Source: CAYRHJ01 sp964424105 | Lineage (GTDB): Bacteria > Planctomycetota > Phycisphaerae > UBA1845 | Assembly: GCA_964424105.1 (NCBI GenBank) | Contig: CAYRHJ010000026.1 | Span: 108,706-172,705 of the forward strand | Direction of reading: 5' to 3' | DNA: 64,000 nt | Shown: piece after piece, positions 41,582 through 49,958 of the stretch | Layout of the letters: every line of letters starts with the position of its first letter | Numbering within the stretch: position 1 is the stretch's first letter | Notes under the pieces: model-generated | What the model saw: only the letters and a program-made list of their open reading frames with translations | Told to the model about the DNA's origin: nothing | Database searches by the model: none | Position numbers and translations under genes: made by a program

Positions 41582-41920
41582 TCTGTGGGCGAGGAGCGGC
41601 GGGCGAAACGCGGACAACGGGCTGGATTCCGGCGCTGCCCGGAATGACGGATGCGGGCGGTCGGGGGTGGGGATCCCACCCATCGCTGCGCGATGGATGG
41701 GGCACGCGCGTGGATTTCGTTGGAAGAGAAGACCGCTCGCTTCGCGTTCGCGGCTCGTAAAGAGGTGGTCGCGGGGCAGGCGGGTGAGACCCGTGGTACG
41801 AATCCTGGATTCCGGCGCTGCCCGGAATGACGGATGCAGGCGGTCGGGGTTGGGGCGTTCGCCGGAAAGACGGATACGGGCGGCGGGGGGTGGGATTTGG
41901 ATAGTGTGGACAAAGGCAAC
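41582..41920. repeat. Repeat block upstream of a glycosyltransferase
   Basis: An inverted family C core with a GGCGGTCGGGG tail occurs at 41622-41672, again at 41805-41855, and a third degenerate copy follows at 41856-41894. Between the first two lies copy 1 of the 101-bp repeat (41675-41775). No gene is seen. Confidence 0.8.
41675..41775 (+). repeat. 101-bp long direct repeat, copy 1
   Basis: Runs from CCCACCCATCGCTGCGCG to GGTGGTCGCGGG and contains an inverted family A core. It differs from copy 2 (43230-43330) at only 3 positions. Together they flank the glycosyltransferase gene as direct repeats 1,454 bp apart. Confidence 0.9.
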
Positions 41921-43315
41921 ATGCGGTCGGTGGCGGCTTACATTTTGCTGACGGTTAGCTTCACGCTGACGCTCATGGTGGCCAAGTTGGGCCGGCGGAG
42001 GAGGATTCGGCGGGGATCGGGTTCACGAGGCATGAATTCGAGGGCCGGGACATCCGGGTCAGCGAGGATGATTCGGCGGGGCTCGGGTGCACGAGGCATC
42101 GTGGTTACGGGGACATTTTACAATCATAACTGGTTCTTGTCGCATTGCCGACCGCTGGCTCGGGCGAACGTGGGTCGCATTACGTTTGTGGCGGACGAGG
42201 GGCGGGAGGCACCGGAGGGCGTGGAGGTCCGTTGCCCGCCTCGTTGGATGGCAGGGTTTTTTGGTCGGGCGATGTCCAAGTTGATCTGGATGGGAGTCGT
42301 GGGGTTCGGACAGAAGCCCGATGTTTTCATGGGATACCATTTGTTTCCTGGGGCGATGTCCGCGTTGATCGTGGGCCGATTGCTGGGTGGGCCTGTGTGT
42401 TACCAGATGACGGGCGGTCCAATTGAGGTTGTGGGTGGCGGGCATTTCAACGAGAACGCGTTGATGAGCAGCTTGGCGAAGCCATCGCGGTTTCTGGAGC
42501 GGTTGGCGCTGGCGACGGTTCGCGAGTTCGATCTGGTGGTGGTGCGGGGGCGGGAGGCTAGGAAGTACCTTCTGGCGGAAGGCGTGGCGGATGATCGGGT
42601 GAAGATTATCACCGGCAGCACGGAGCGCGTGGCAGTTGAACAAGGATGGAAGGATCGCCCGATTGATCTGCTGTTCCTGGGTCGGTTGACGGCGATCAAG
42701 CAGCCGGAGCAATTCGTGTCGATCGTGGCTGGCGTGCGTCGAAGGGTGGGGAACGTGCGGGCGGTGGTGATTGGTGACGGTCCGGAATTGGCCCGTCTCG
42801 AGCATATGGCGGACGAACTGGGTGTATCGGAGCGGATCGATTTTTTGGGCAAGCGGACGGACGTGGCGGATTGGCTGATTCGGGCAAGGGTTTTTGTGAT
42901 GACGTCGAAAAGCGAGGGCATGTCGATCGCGTTGGCGGAAGCGATGGGGTGCGGGTTGCCGGCAGTGGTGGGGAACGTCGGGGAGTTGGGAGAGCTGGTG
43001 CAGAATGGTGTGAATGGGTGGTTGGTGGAGCCTGGGAACATCGACGAATACGTGGAACGGGTGGTGTCGTTGATCGAAGATGAAACGATTTGGACATGTT
43101 TTTCGCGGGCAGCTATTCAGGGTGCGGAGCAATTGACGTCGGTTCCGAATGTGGCGGCGCGGTGGCGGGAGTGTCTGATGGGGTTATCGTGTCGAAGGCG
43201 AAGCGCTTCGGTGGGTGCATCATCGCGTTCCCACCCATCGCTTCGCGATGGATGGGGCGCGCGCGTGGATTTCGTTGGAAGAGAAGACCGCTCGCTTCGC
43301 GCTCGCGGCTCGTAA
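41921..43315 (+). CDS. Membrane-anchored GT4 glycosyltransferase with a repeat-derived tail
   Basis: About 464 residues from the ATG at 41921, preceded by AAAGG. SVAAYILLTVSFTLTLMVAK is an N-terminal membrane helix, unusual for family 4. A 22-codon duplicated basic linker follows (42001-42099). The GT-B core shows GYHLFPGAMSALIVGRLLGG, LLFLGRLTAIKQPEQFVSI and TSKSEGMSIALAEAMGCGLP with the Glu-x7-Glu site. The natural end should be near ECLMGLS. The last 30 or so residues, including SLRDGWGARVDFVGREDRS, are translated from 101-bp repeat copy 2, which also provides the TAA. Confidence 0.82.
   Translation: MRSVAAYILLTVSFTLTLMVAKLGRRRRIRRGSGSRGMNSRAGTSGSARMIRRGSGARGIVVTGTFYNHNWFLSHCRPLARANVGRITFVADEGREAPEGVEVRCPPRWMAGFFGRAMSKLIWMGVVGFGQKPDVFMGYHLFPGAMSALIVGRLLGGPVCYQMTGGPIEVVGGGHFNENALMSSLAKPSRFLERLALATVREFDLVVVRGREARKYLLAEGVADDRVKIITGSTERVAVEQGWKDRPIDLLFLGRLTAIKQPEQFVSIVAGVRRRVGNVRAVVIGDGPELARLEHMADELGVSERIDFLGKRTDVADWLIRARVFVMTSKSEGMSIALAEAMGCGLPAVVGNVGELGELVQNGVNGWLVEPGNIDEYVERVVSLIEDETIWTCFSRAAIQGAEQLTSVPNVAARWRECLMGLSCRRRSASVGASSRSHPSLRDGWGARVDFVGREDRSLRARGS
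42001..42099 (+). repeat. In-gene duplication in the glycosyltransferase linker
   Basis: ATTCGGCGGGGATCGGGT at 42005 recurs at 42071 (ATTCGGCGGGGCTCGGGT), an offset of 66 bp or 22 codons. Both copies continue to ACGAGGCAT and encode IRRGSGSRG and IRRGSGARG. Confidence 0.75.
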
Positions 43316-43330
43316 AGAGGTGGTCGCGGG
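43230..43330 (+). repeat. 101-bp long direct repeat, copy 2
   Basis: 97% identical to 41675-41775. It overlaps the 3' end of the glycosyltransferase, whose stop codon lies at 43313-43315 inside the GGCTCGTAAAGAGG segment. A partial tandem echo (GGTCGTAAAGCGGTGGTCGC) follows. Confidence 0.9.
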
Positions 43331-43361
43331 TCGTAAAGCGGTGGTCGCGGCGATGTTAAGA

Positions 43362-43420
43362 GGTGGGTGAAACCTGGCAGAGTCATCGGCTCCCCCACCT
43401 CCAAAGGAGGTGGGCCACCC
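43362..43420 (-). repeat. Family B repeat, copy 4 (inverted)
   Basis: Reverse complement of the long family B form, including the GGTTTCACCC tail shared with copy 1 at 4301-4360. Confidence 0.85.
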
Positions 43421-43490
43421 GACAAAGGTGGTGGGAGTGGCTGATGCGGTTGTCACGAAACGGGAAGGATCACAATTCGGGGGTTAAGGT

Positions 43491-45011
43491 GTGACGTTGC
43501 GAGCGTTGGATGCGATTTTGAGCGACACCCGGGTGGGTGTGGCGGTGGGGTGCGGCGAGTACGACGCGTCCGCGCCGTTCAGCCCGGATGAGCGCTATGC
43601 GGAGTATCCGTTTGGGGTGCGGGGAGACCTATCGCCGCGCAATCGCGTATATGGACTGGTACGAGAGGCGTTGCGGCAGGCGGGAATGGATGCGGAGCGG
43701 TTCGGGACGTCGGCTTGGAATCCGTTGGGGTTGTGGATTGGGCCTGGGCAGACGGTGGTTTTGAAGCCCAATTTTGTGCGGGAGTTTCGGGAATCCTCGG
43801 CGGATCACGCGAATTGCCTGATCACGCATGGCTCGATCATCCGTGCGGTGGTGGATTACGTTTACTTGGCCTTGCGAGGGGAAGGGCGGATTATTATTGC
43901 GGATGCACCGCACAACGACGCGGACTTCGAGGTGATACGGCGCATCAGCGGGCTGGCGGAGTTGGCGTCGTTCTACGAGGAGCACGCGAAGTTTGGAATT
44001 GAAGTGCGCGATCTGCGGCCTGAGCGGGCGGAGAAGGTTGACGGGGTGATCGTGGGTCATCGTCGTTTGGCGGGTGATCCGTCGGGCTATGTGCGGGTGA
44101 ATCTGGGCGATCGTTCGGCGTTTTACGAAGTGAACGATTTGTGTCATCTCCTGTACGGTTCGGAGTATGACATGAGCGAGCTGCATCGTCATCAGCAGGG
44201 GGAGGTTCACGAGTATTTGATATCGAAGACGGTCTTGCAGGCGGATTGTGTTATCAGTCTGCCGAAGTTGAAGACGCATAAGAAGGTTGGGTTGACCGTC
44301 AATATGAAGAACTTGGTGGGGATCAATGGGAACAAGAATTGGCTGCCGCATCATCGCGAGGGAATGCCTTCGCGGGGCGGCGATCAGTTTCCGGATGACC
44401 GTTGGGTGCATCGCGTGGAGCGGGTGACGGTGGGGCAGTTCAAGCGGGCGTTTCCGTGGCTGGGGCCGCTGCGTCCGCTGGTGGCCGGCCCGATCAAGTC
44501 GATTGGAAAGCGTGTTTTTGGCGACACGAACAAGGGGACGATACGGTCGGGCAATTGGTACGGTAATGACACGACCTGGCGGATGGTGGTCGATCTGAAT
44601 CGGATTCTGTTTTATGCCGACGCGGCGGGGGTGGTGCATGATCGTCCTTTTCGGCGGGTGTTGAGCGTGGTGGACGGCGTGGTGGGGGGCGAGGGAAATG
44701 GCCCGTTGGATCCGACGCCGAAGTCAGCGGGTTTGGTGCTGGCGGGGGGGAATCCGGTGGCGGTTGATTTGTCGTGCGCTCGATTGATGGGTTTTGACGC
44801 GGAGCGGTTGCCGGTGTTGCGTCGGGTGTTCGATGACCACTCGCTGCCCTTGCGGCGCTTTGGACAGGAAGATGTGTGTTTGCATTCGGGGGACGGGAGG
44901 TTTGACGGGCGGCTGGGAGAATTGGCGGGGGCTTGCCTGTCGTTTGTTCCGCACTTTGGATGGCGGGGACATATCGAATTGGCGGGTGAAGAGGTTGGTA
45001 GCAAGAGCTAG
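43491..45011 (+). CDS. DUF362 domain protein in the polysaccharide locus
   Basis: 506 residues. TVVLKPNFVREF near residue 90, DAPHNDADFEVI, ISLPKLKTHKKVGLTVNMKN (about 254-273) and GGNPVAVDLSCARLMGFD are characteristic of DUF362, a family with no settled biochemistry. Some members carry a ferredoxin domain, but none is present here. The frame opens with GTG (43491) without a clear Shine-Dalgarno sequence. It is 5 bp before the methyltransferase-CapK gene. DUF362 genes beside capK-like genes recur in exopolysaccharide loci of environmental bacteria, so a role in glycan modification is plausible but unproven. Confidence 0.78.
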   Translation: MTLRALDAILSDTRVGVAVGCGEYDASAPFSPDERYAEYPFGVRGDLSPRNRVYGLVREALRQAGMDAERFGTSAWNPLGLWIGPGQTVVLKPNFVREFRESSADHANCLITHGSIIRAVVDYVYLALRGEGRIIIADAPHNDADFEVIRRISGLAELASFYEEHAKFGIEVRDLRPERAEKVDGVIVGHRRLAGDPSGYVRVNLGDRSAFYEVNDLCHLLYGSEYDMSELHRHQQGEVHEYLISKTVLQADCVISLPKLKTHKKVGLTVNMKNLVGINGNKNWLPHHREGMPSRGGDQFPDDRWVHRVERVTVGQFKRAFPWLGPLRPLVAGPIKSIGKRVFGDTNKGTIRSGNWYGNDTTWRMVVDLNRILFYADAAGVVHDRPFRRVLSVVDGVVGGEGNGPLDPTPKSAGLVLAGGNPVAVDLSCARLMGFDAERLPVLRRVFDDHSLPLRRFGQEDVCLHSGDGRFDGRLGELAGACLSFVPHFGWRGHIELAGEEVGSKS

Positions 45012-45016
45012 GCGGC

Positions 45017-47248
45017 ATGCAAGGGCGGTTGATAAGCAATCCGGAGGAGCTCGATGTGAATCGATCCGGCTCGGAATATTTTGACGCACAGGCGGAGCGC
45101 TGGGAAACGCTTTATCGATCGAAGGCGGCGTTCCGCGATCGGCTGGCATTGTTCACGCGGGAGCTGCGCGAACTGGTGCCGTCGGGCGGTCGGGTCTTGG
45201 ACGTGGGATGCGGACCTGCTGTGATGTCGCTGGCGTTCTCGGAGATGGGCTACTCGGTGGTGGGTGTGGATCGGGCCCCGAACATGATCGGTTGCGCGAA
45301 CCGTGCTCGTCAGCGGCATCGTGTGGAGAACGCGGAGTTTCTGGTGATGGATGCCATGAAGCTGGCATTCGCGTCGGAGTCGTTTGACGCGGTGGTGTGT
45401 TCCAGCCTGGTGGAATACATCGAGAATGACGAGGCGTTTTTGCGGGGGCTTGCCCGGCTGGTGCGACCGGGTGGGGCTTTGCTGATTTCGGTGCCGCACA
45501 AAGCCAGCGTATTGGGGCGGATGGAAGATGCTTCTGCGCACATCACTCGGTTGCAACGGTTGCAGGGGCGGGGCTACCTCACGTATCAGCGTAGGCGTTA
45601 TGACAAGGACGCGTTCGTTCGCACGCTGGAAGGATTGTCGCTGGGGTCTTTTCGCTGCACGTATTTCGAAGTTCCGGTGTTGGGTTCGCTGGGGGTGCCG
45701 CTTTCTCGTGTACGTCGACTGGGGTTGATGCTGCTGGTCGCGGCACGAAAGAGTGACAACGGCGTGGTTCGGCAGGAGACGTCCGCGGCGGTCCATCCAC
45801 AGCGAGGGCGTCATCGGGTGATGTCGCGGAAGAATATGTGGGATGCGATGCCATCGGTGGTTAAGCGATTTGCCGGGCCGGTGGTTCGATTGTTGGATGC
45901 GTCGTACATTCTGGGATGGCAATACCGTCGTTACGCGCGATTCGTGGAACGGGCGCAGTGGTGGTCGCGGGAGCGGGCGCGTGAATATCAATTGGGTCAA
46001 ATGCGGGGGATGTTGGCGTGGGCCTACGAGAAAACGCCGTACTACCGCGAATCGTTCGAGGGAGCCGGCTTTCATCCGTCTGATTTTCGCTCGTTGGAGG
46101 ACGTGTCTCGATTGCCGATCATCGATCGCGATACGCTGCGGCGACACTTGAACCGCATGTGTGCGCAATCGCCGGACGGAGCGGGGGTGGAATATGTGAC
46201 CACGGGTGGGACGAGCGGTGCGCCGTTGGGTTTCTATATTGGTGTGGACCGATCGGCGACGGAATATGCGTACTTGGTTTCCGGCTGGAGGCGGGCGGGG
46301 TACCGATTGTCGGCGTTGCAATGCGTTTTTCGCGGGCAAGTCGTGGGGCGTGACGGTCAGGGGATGCATCACGATTTTGATCCTCTGCTGCGGCGTCATC
46401 ATTACAGCACGTATCATCTGACGGATGATTCGATTGGCTCGTACCTGCGGCATATCAGCACGCTGGAGCCGTGCTATATTCAGGCGTACCCGTCGGCGGT
46501 GACGATCTTGGCTCGGTACCTCGATCGAAAGGGCGTCCGAGCGCCGAACAACATTCGTGGGATCCTGGCTGGCTCGGAAAACGTGTATGAAGATGATCGA
46601 GCGACGGCGGAGCGGGCGTTTGGGGTGCGATATCTTTCGTGGTACGGGCATTCGGAAAAGCTGGTCTTGGCGGTGGAATGCGAGCATTCGACGCGCTATC
46701 ACGTTTGGCCGACGTATGGGTATTTCGAGCTGCTGGATGAAGAAGGGCGGCCGGTGACGGAGCCGGGCAAACGTGGGGAAATCGTGGGCACGGGTTTTAT
46801 CAACCGGGTGGTTCCGTTCATTCGATATCGTACGGGAGATTTCGCGACGTACGTGGGGGATCGTTGCGGGGCGTGCGGGCGGGAGCACCCCTTGATCGAG
46901 GAAATTCGGGGGCATCGAATACAGGAGATGCTGGTGGCGCACGACGGCGCGTTGATTTCATGGACGGCGTTGAACATGCATGACGACACGTTTGACAACG
47001 TTCTGCGTTTCCAGTTCGTTCAGACGAAACCGGGCCAAGCGACGCTGCGGATTGTTCCGGCGGCACGGTTCAACGATGAAGACCGGGAGCGTGTGCGTCG
47101 CAATCTGGATCGCAAACTGAAGGACCGCATCGAATTTGACGTGGAGCTTTGCGATCGGGTGGCGCTGACGTTCGACGGCAAGAGCATCTACGTGGATCAG
47201 CGAATCAAGGGATTTGAAGGGGTGACCGGCGGAGATCGAAACGCGTGA
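45017..47248 (+). CDS. Methyltransferase-CapK (phenylacetate-CoA ligase-like) fusion
   Basis: 743 residues in two parts. Residues 20-240 are a class I SAM methyltransferase: GRVLDVGCGPAVMSLAFSEM, then VSSLVEYIEND-like CSSLVEYIENDEAFLRGLAR. Residues about 290-735 are an adenylate-forming enzyme of the CapK/PaaK group: EYVTTGGTSGAPLGFYIGVD, YPSAVTILARYL, YGHSEKLVLAVEC, FIRYRTGDFATYVGDRCGACG. The latter family activates acyl groups in capsule loci. Fusion of the two is not the common form, and the reading frame is continuous with no slippage-prone site, so I take it as real. It ends in a GTGA overlap with the next gene. Confidence 0.88.
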   Translation: MQGRLISNPEELDVNRSGSEYFDAQAERWETLYRSKAAFRDRLALFTRELRELVPSGGRVLDVGCGPAVMSLAFSEMGYSVVGVDRAPNMIGCANRARQRHRVENAEFLVMDAMKLAFASESFDAVVCSSLVEYIENDEAFLRGLARLVRPGGALLISVPHKASVLGRMEDASAHITRLQRLQGRGYLTYQRRRYDKDAFVRTLEGLSLGSFRCTYFEVPVLGSLGVPLSRVRRLGLMLLVAARKSDNGVVRQETSAAVHPQRGRHRVMSRKNMWDAMPSVVKRFAGPVVRLLDASYILGWQYRRYARFVERAQWWSRERAREYQLGQMRGMLAWAYEKTPYYRESFEGAGFHPSDFRSLEDVSRLPIIDRDTLRRHLNRMCAQSPDGAGVEYVTTGGTSGAPLGFYIGVDRSATEYAYLVSGWRRAGYRLSALQCVFRGQVVGRDGQGMHHDFDPLLRRHHYSTYHLTDDSIGSYLRHISTLEPCYIQAYPSAVTILARYLDRKGVRAPNNIRGILAGSENVYEDDRATAERAFGVRYLSWYGHSEKLVLAVECEHSTRYHVWPTYGYFELLDEEGRPVTEPGKRGEIVGTGFINRVVPFIRYRTGDFATYVGDRCGACGREHPLIEEIRGHRIQEMLVAHDGALISWTALNMHDDTFDNVLRFQFVQTKPGQATLRIVPAARFNDEDRERVRRNLDRKLKDRIEFDVELCDRVALTFDGKSIYVDQRIKGFEGVTGGDRNA

Positions 47249-49449
47249 AGCAAATCGTTCAAAACTACAACAGCGGGCAACTGCGACTTGAAGAGGTGCC
47301 GGTTCCGATCTGCAAGTCAGGAACGGTGCTGGTGCAAACGATCTATTCGCTGGTCAGCGTGGGAACCGAGCGGATGAAGGTCAGTCAGGCGCGGATGAGC
47401 CTGGTGCAGAAGGCGAAGGCCCGGCCTGACAAGGTGAAACAGGTGGTGGAGAGTGTGCGGCAGGTCGGGCTGATTGACACGTATCAAAAGGTTCGCGAGC
47501 GGTTGGACGCCCTGACACCGCTGGGCTACAGCCTGGCGGGGCGGGTGGTGGAGGTTGGATCGGGAATTGACGAGTTTGAGGTGGGAGACGTGGCGGTTTG
47601 TGCGGGTGAGGGTATCGCGTGTCATGCGGAATTCGTATGCGTACCCAGGAATTTGTGCGTGCGTGCGCCGGCGGGGATCGATCTGAAAGATGCGGCGTTT
47701 ACCACGGTAGGGGCGATCGCGATGAACGGCGTTCGGCAGGCGGGGGTGGCGTTGGGCGAATCGGTGCTGGTCATCGGGTTAGGGCTGGTGGGGCTTATCG
47801 GCGTGCAATTGTTGAAAGCGGCAGGCTGCCGGGTGATCGGCGTGGACATGGACGCGGCCAAATTGGATTTGGCGCGCATCTGCGGCGCGGAGTTGGCGTT
47901 GGCGCGAGGTAACGAGGGACTGGAAGCGGCGGTTGGCGAAGCCACGGGTGGGGTGGGGGTTGACGTCGTCTACATTGCAGCGAGCACGAAGAGCGCGGAC
48001 CCGATGCAGTTGGCCGGCCGGGTGACGAGGGATCGCGGTCGGGTGGTGGTGGTGGGGATGGTGCCGGTGGAAGCGGATTGGCAGACGTATTACCAGAAGG
48101 AATTGTCCGTCCTGATGTCGCGATCGTACGGCCCCGGTCGATACGACCGGAACTATGAACAAAAGGGTTTGGAGTACCCGATCGGGTACGTGCGCTGGAC
48201 CGAGCGGCGTAACATGGAGGAGTTTTTGCGGTTGATCGCGAACGGGAGCGTGCGACCGTCGCTGTTGGATCCGAAGGTGTACCCGTTCGATCAGGCGCCG
48301 GCGGCGTATCAGGCGTTACAGGAATCGGGGCAGCATCAGGCGGCGGGTGTATTGTTCAAATATGATGCATCGGAGTCGCTTTCCCGGCGGGTGTCGGTCA
48401 CGGAAAAGCCACAGACGAACGGCCTGGTGCGTCCCGGTCAGGTTGTATCGGTGAGCATGATCGGGGCGGGCAATTTCGCCACGGCGACGTTGATTCCGGC
48501 GCTGAAGAAGTGTCCGCAGGTCAGGTTGAAGGGGATATGTTCGTCGGGTGGTTTGAAGGCGAAGAGCGCGGCCTTGCGACATGGATTTGAATATTGCGCC
48601 AGTGATTATCAGGAGGTGTTGCAGGACGAGGAAACGGACGCGGTGATCATCGCCACGCATCATGATACGCATGCGCGTTTCGCGGCTGAGGCGTTGCGTT
48701 CTGGAAAGCAGGTGTTTGTGGAGAAGCCGCTGGCGTTGAACGCGGTTCAGTTGAATGAAGTGATCGCGGCGCAGCAGGAATCGGGTGGACTGGTCATGCC
48801 GGGATTCAACCGCCGATTCAGCCCGCTGTCTGTGGCGGTTCGAGATTTTTTTGCGACGCGAGCGGGCCCGATCGAAATCGTGTGCCGTGTGAACGCGGGC
48901 GTCATCGGGTCGGATTCGTGGTATCAGGACCCTGAAGAAGGTGGTTGGCGAATCGTCAGCGAGGGCTGTCACTTCGTGGATTTGATACAGTTCATTTGCG
49001 GGAGTCGGCCGGAATCCGTTTCGGCGGAATGCGTGGGCGGATCATTGCCCGGCGGGCAGAATGATAACTGCGTGGCTACGATGAAGATGGCCGACGGTTC
49101 GCTGGGGACGTTGATTTACGTGGCGAATGGTGCCCCGTCGTTCGAAAAGGAGCGGATCGAGGTTTTTGGTCAGGGTCGATCGGCGGTGATCGAGAACTGG
49201 CAGGTGGCTCGACTGGTACAGGGGGCCAAGATTCGCAAGATCAAGCCTGCGGGCAGCGGGAAAGGGCATGGATTGGAGATGGCGGCATTCATTCGTGCGG
49301 TGGCGGAGTCGTCGCCGTCACCGTTGCCGCTGAATGAAGCGGTGTGTACGACGTTAACGACGTTTGCGATCGTGTCCGCGATGGCATCGGGCAGACGTCA
49401 GCGGGTTTCGGACGAGTTTGAAAGTGGTTCGCGGGAATCGCAGCGTTGA
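47245..49449 (+). CDS. Two-domain oxidoreductase: zinc-type alcohol dehydrogenase plus Gfo/Idh/MocA
   Basis: 734 residues. The N-terminal half (about 1-375) is a medium-chain dehydrogenase with TPLGYSLAGRVVEVGSGIDE and VLVIGLGLVGLIGVQLLKAAG. It lacks a complete structural zinc Cys cluster. The C-terminal half (about 395-715) is a Gfo/Idh/MocA NAD(P)-dependent sugar oxidoreductase with SMIGAGNFATATLIPALK and QVFVEKPLALN. This fused type is common in bacterial polysaccharide loci, often next to heparinase-like genes, but none is present here. It probably makes or modifies a nucleotide sugar. It starts with GTG overlapping the previous stop (GTGA). Confidence 0.9.
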   Translation: MKQIVQNYNSGQLRLEEVPVPICKSGTVLVQTIYSLVSVGTERMKVSQARMSLVQKAKARPDKVKQVVESVRQVGLIDTYQKVRERLDALTPLGYSLAGRVVEVGSGIDEFEVGDVAVCAGEGIACHAEFVCVPRNLCVRAPAGIDLKDAAFTTVGAIAMNGVRQAGVALGESVLVIGLGLVGLIGVQLLKAAGCRVIGVDMDAAKLDLARICGAELALARGNEGLEAAVGEATGGVGVDVVYIAASTKSADPMQLAGRVTRDRGRVVVVGMVPVEADWQTYYQKELSVLMSRSYGPGRYDRNYEQKGLEYPIGYVRWTERRNMEEFLRLIANGSVRPSLLDPKVYPFDQAPAAYQALQESGQHQAAGVLFKYDASESLSRRVSVTEKPQTNGLVRPGQVVSVSMIGAGNFATATLIPALKKCPQVRLKGICSSGGLKAKSAALRHGFEYCASDYQEVLQDEETDAVIIATHHDTHARFAAEALRSGKQVFVEKPLALNAVQLNEVIAAQQESGGLVMPGFNRRFSPLSVAVRDFFATRAGPIEIVCRVNAGVIGSDSWYQDPEEGGWRIVSEGCHFVDLIQFICGSRPESVSAECVGGSLPGGQNDNCVATMKMADGSLGTLIYVANGAPSFEKERIEVFGQGRSAVIENWQVARLVQGAKIRKIKPAGSGKGHGLEMAAFIRAVAESSPSPLPLNEAVCTTLTTFAIVSAMASGRRQRVSDEFESGSRESQR

Positions 49450-49958
49450 CCTGATGGCGCGAATGCCGAAAGGCGAATTCGCGATAGTTTCGGCGGTACT
49501 TGTTCGACCCCGGCGGGGTCGGGGACGGTAGCCACGGGTGAAGCCGGTCCGCCGTCAGGCGGACGCGGCGAAACCCGTGGGGCGAGTTCCTTGGACTGGC
49601 CCCGCCCCGGCAGGGGCGGAGGAAATACGCGAGAAACTCCTCCGCCCCCGCCGGGGCGGTGAGCGTTGCTTCCTTCGCGACCACGGGTTCCGTTCGCCTT
49701 CGGCGAACTCCACCCGTGGCTACAGTCCGACGCCCCTTACGGGGCTGGGAAAAAATCGATTTTCGATGGCAGCGACCTGCATTCTTGATAGCGCCACGCG
49801 GGTTGCCCGAACGATTCTTTTGATTTTTTCCCACGCTCTTACGGGGCTAGGGAGTCGCGGCCGCCGACAGTGTGTCGGATCCCCGAGTGGCCGTCTAGCG
49901 ATAGAGAATCGGGTGGGTGACGTCGATTCGACGATGGATCGGATGGTGACGAATCGTG
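49450..49958. repeat. Intergenic region with a nested palindromic element
   Basis: 509 bp between the two-domain oxidoreductase and a glycosyltransferase. The element 49528-49723 is described separately. To its right, CTTACGGGGCTGGGAAAAAA (from 49736) is echoed by CTTACGGGGCTAGGGAG (from 49838), bracketing a T-rich stretch. No gene is visible. Confidence 0.7.
49528..49723. repeat. Cloverleaf-like nested inverted-repeat element
   Basis: Outer stem: GTAGCCACGGGTG (49528-49540) with CACCCGTGGCTAC (49711-49723), perfect. Side hairpins: GTCCGCC/GGCGGAC (49547-49564) and GTTCGCC/GGCGAAC (49692-49708). Middle stem: AACCCGTGG (49572-49580) with CCACGGGTT (49681-49689). Inner stem: 22-bp arms 49602-49623 and 49638-49659 with one mismatch and a 14-nt loop. 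Confidence 0.85.

Noticed and set aside
42059..43132. A 357-codon minus-strand frame
   Set aside because: Opposite the anchored glycosyltransferase; no domain recognised.
45008..46942. A 644-codon minus-strand frame rich in Arg, His and Pro
   Set aside because: Mirror of the methyltransferase-CapK gene; composition is that of antisense GC-rich DNA.
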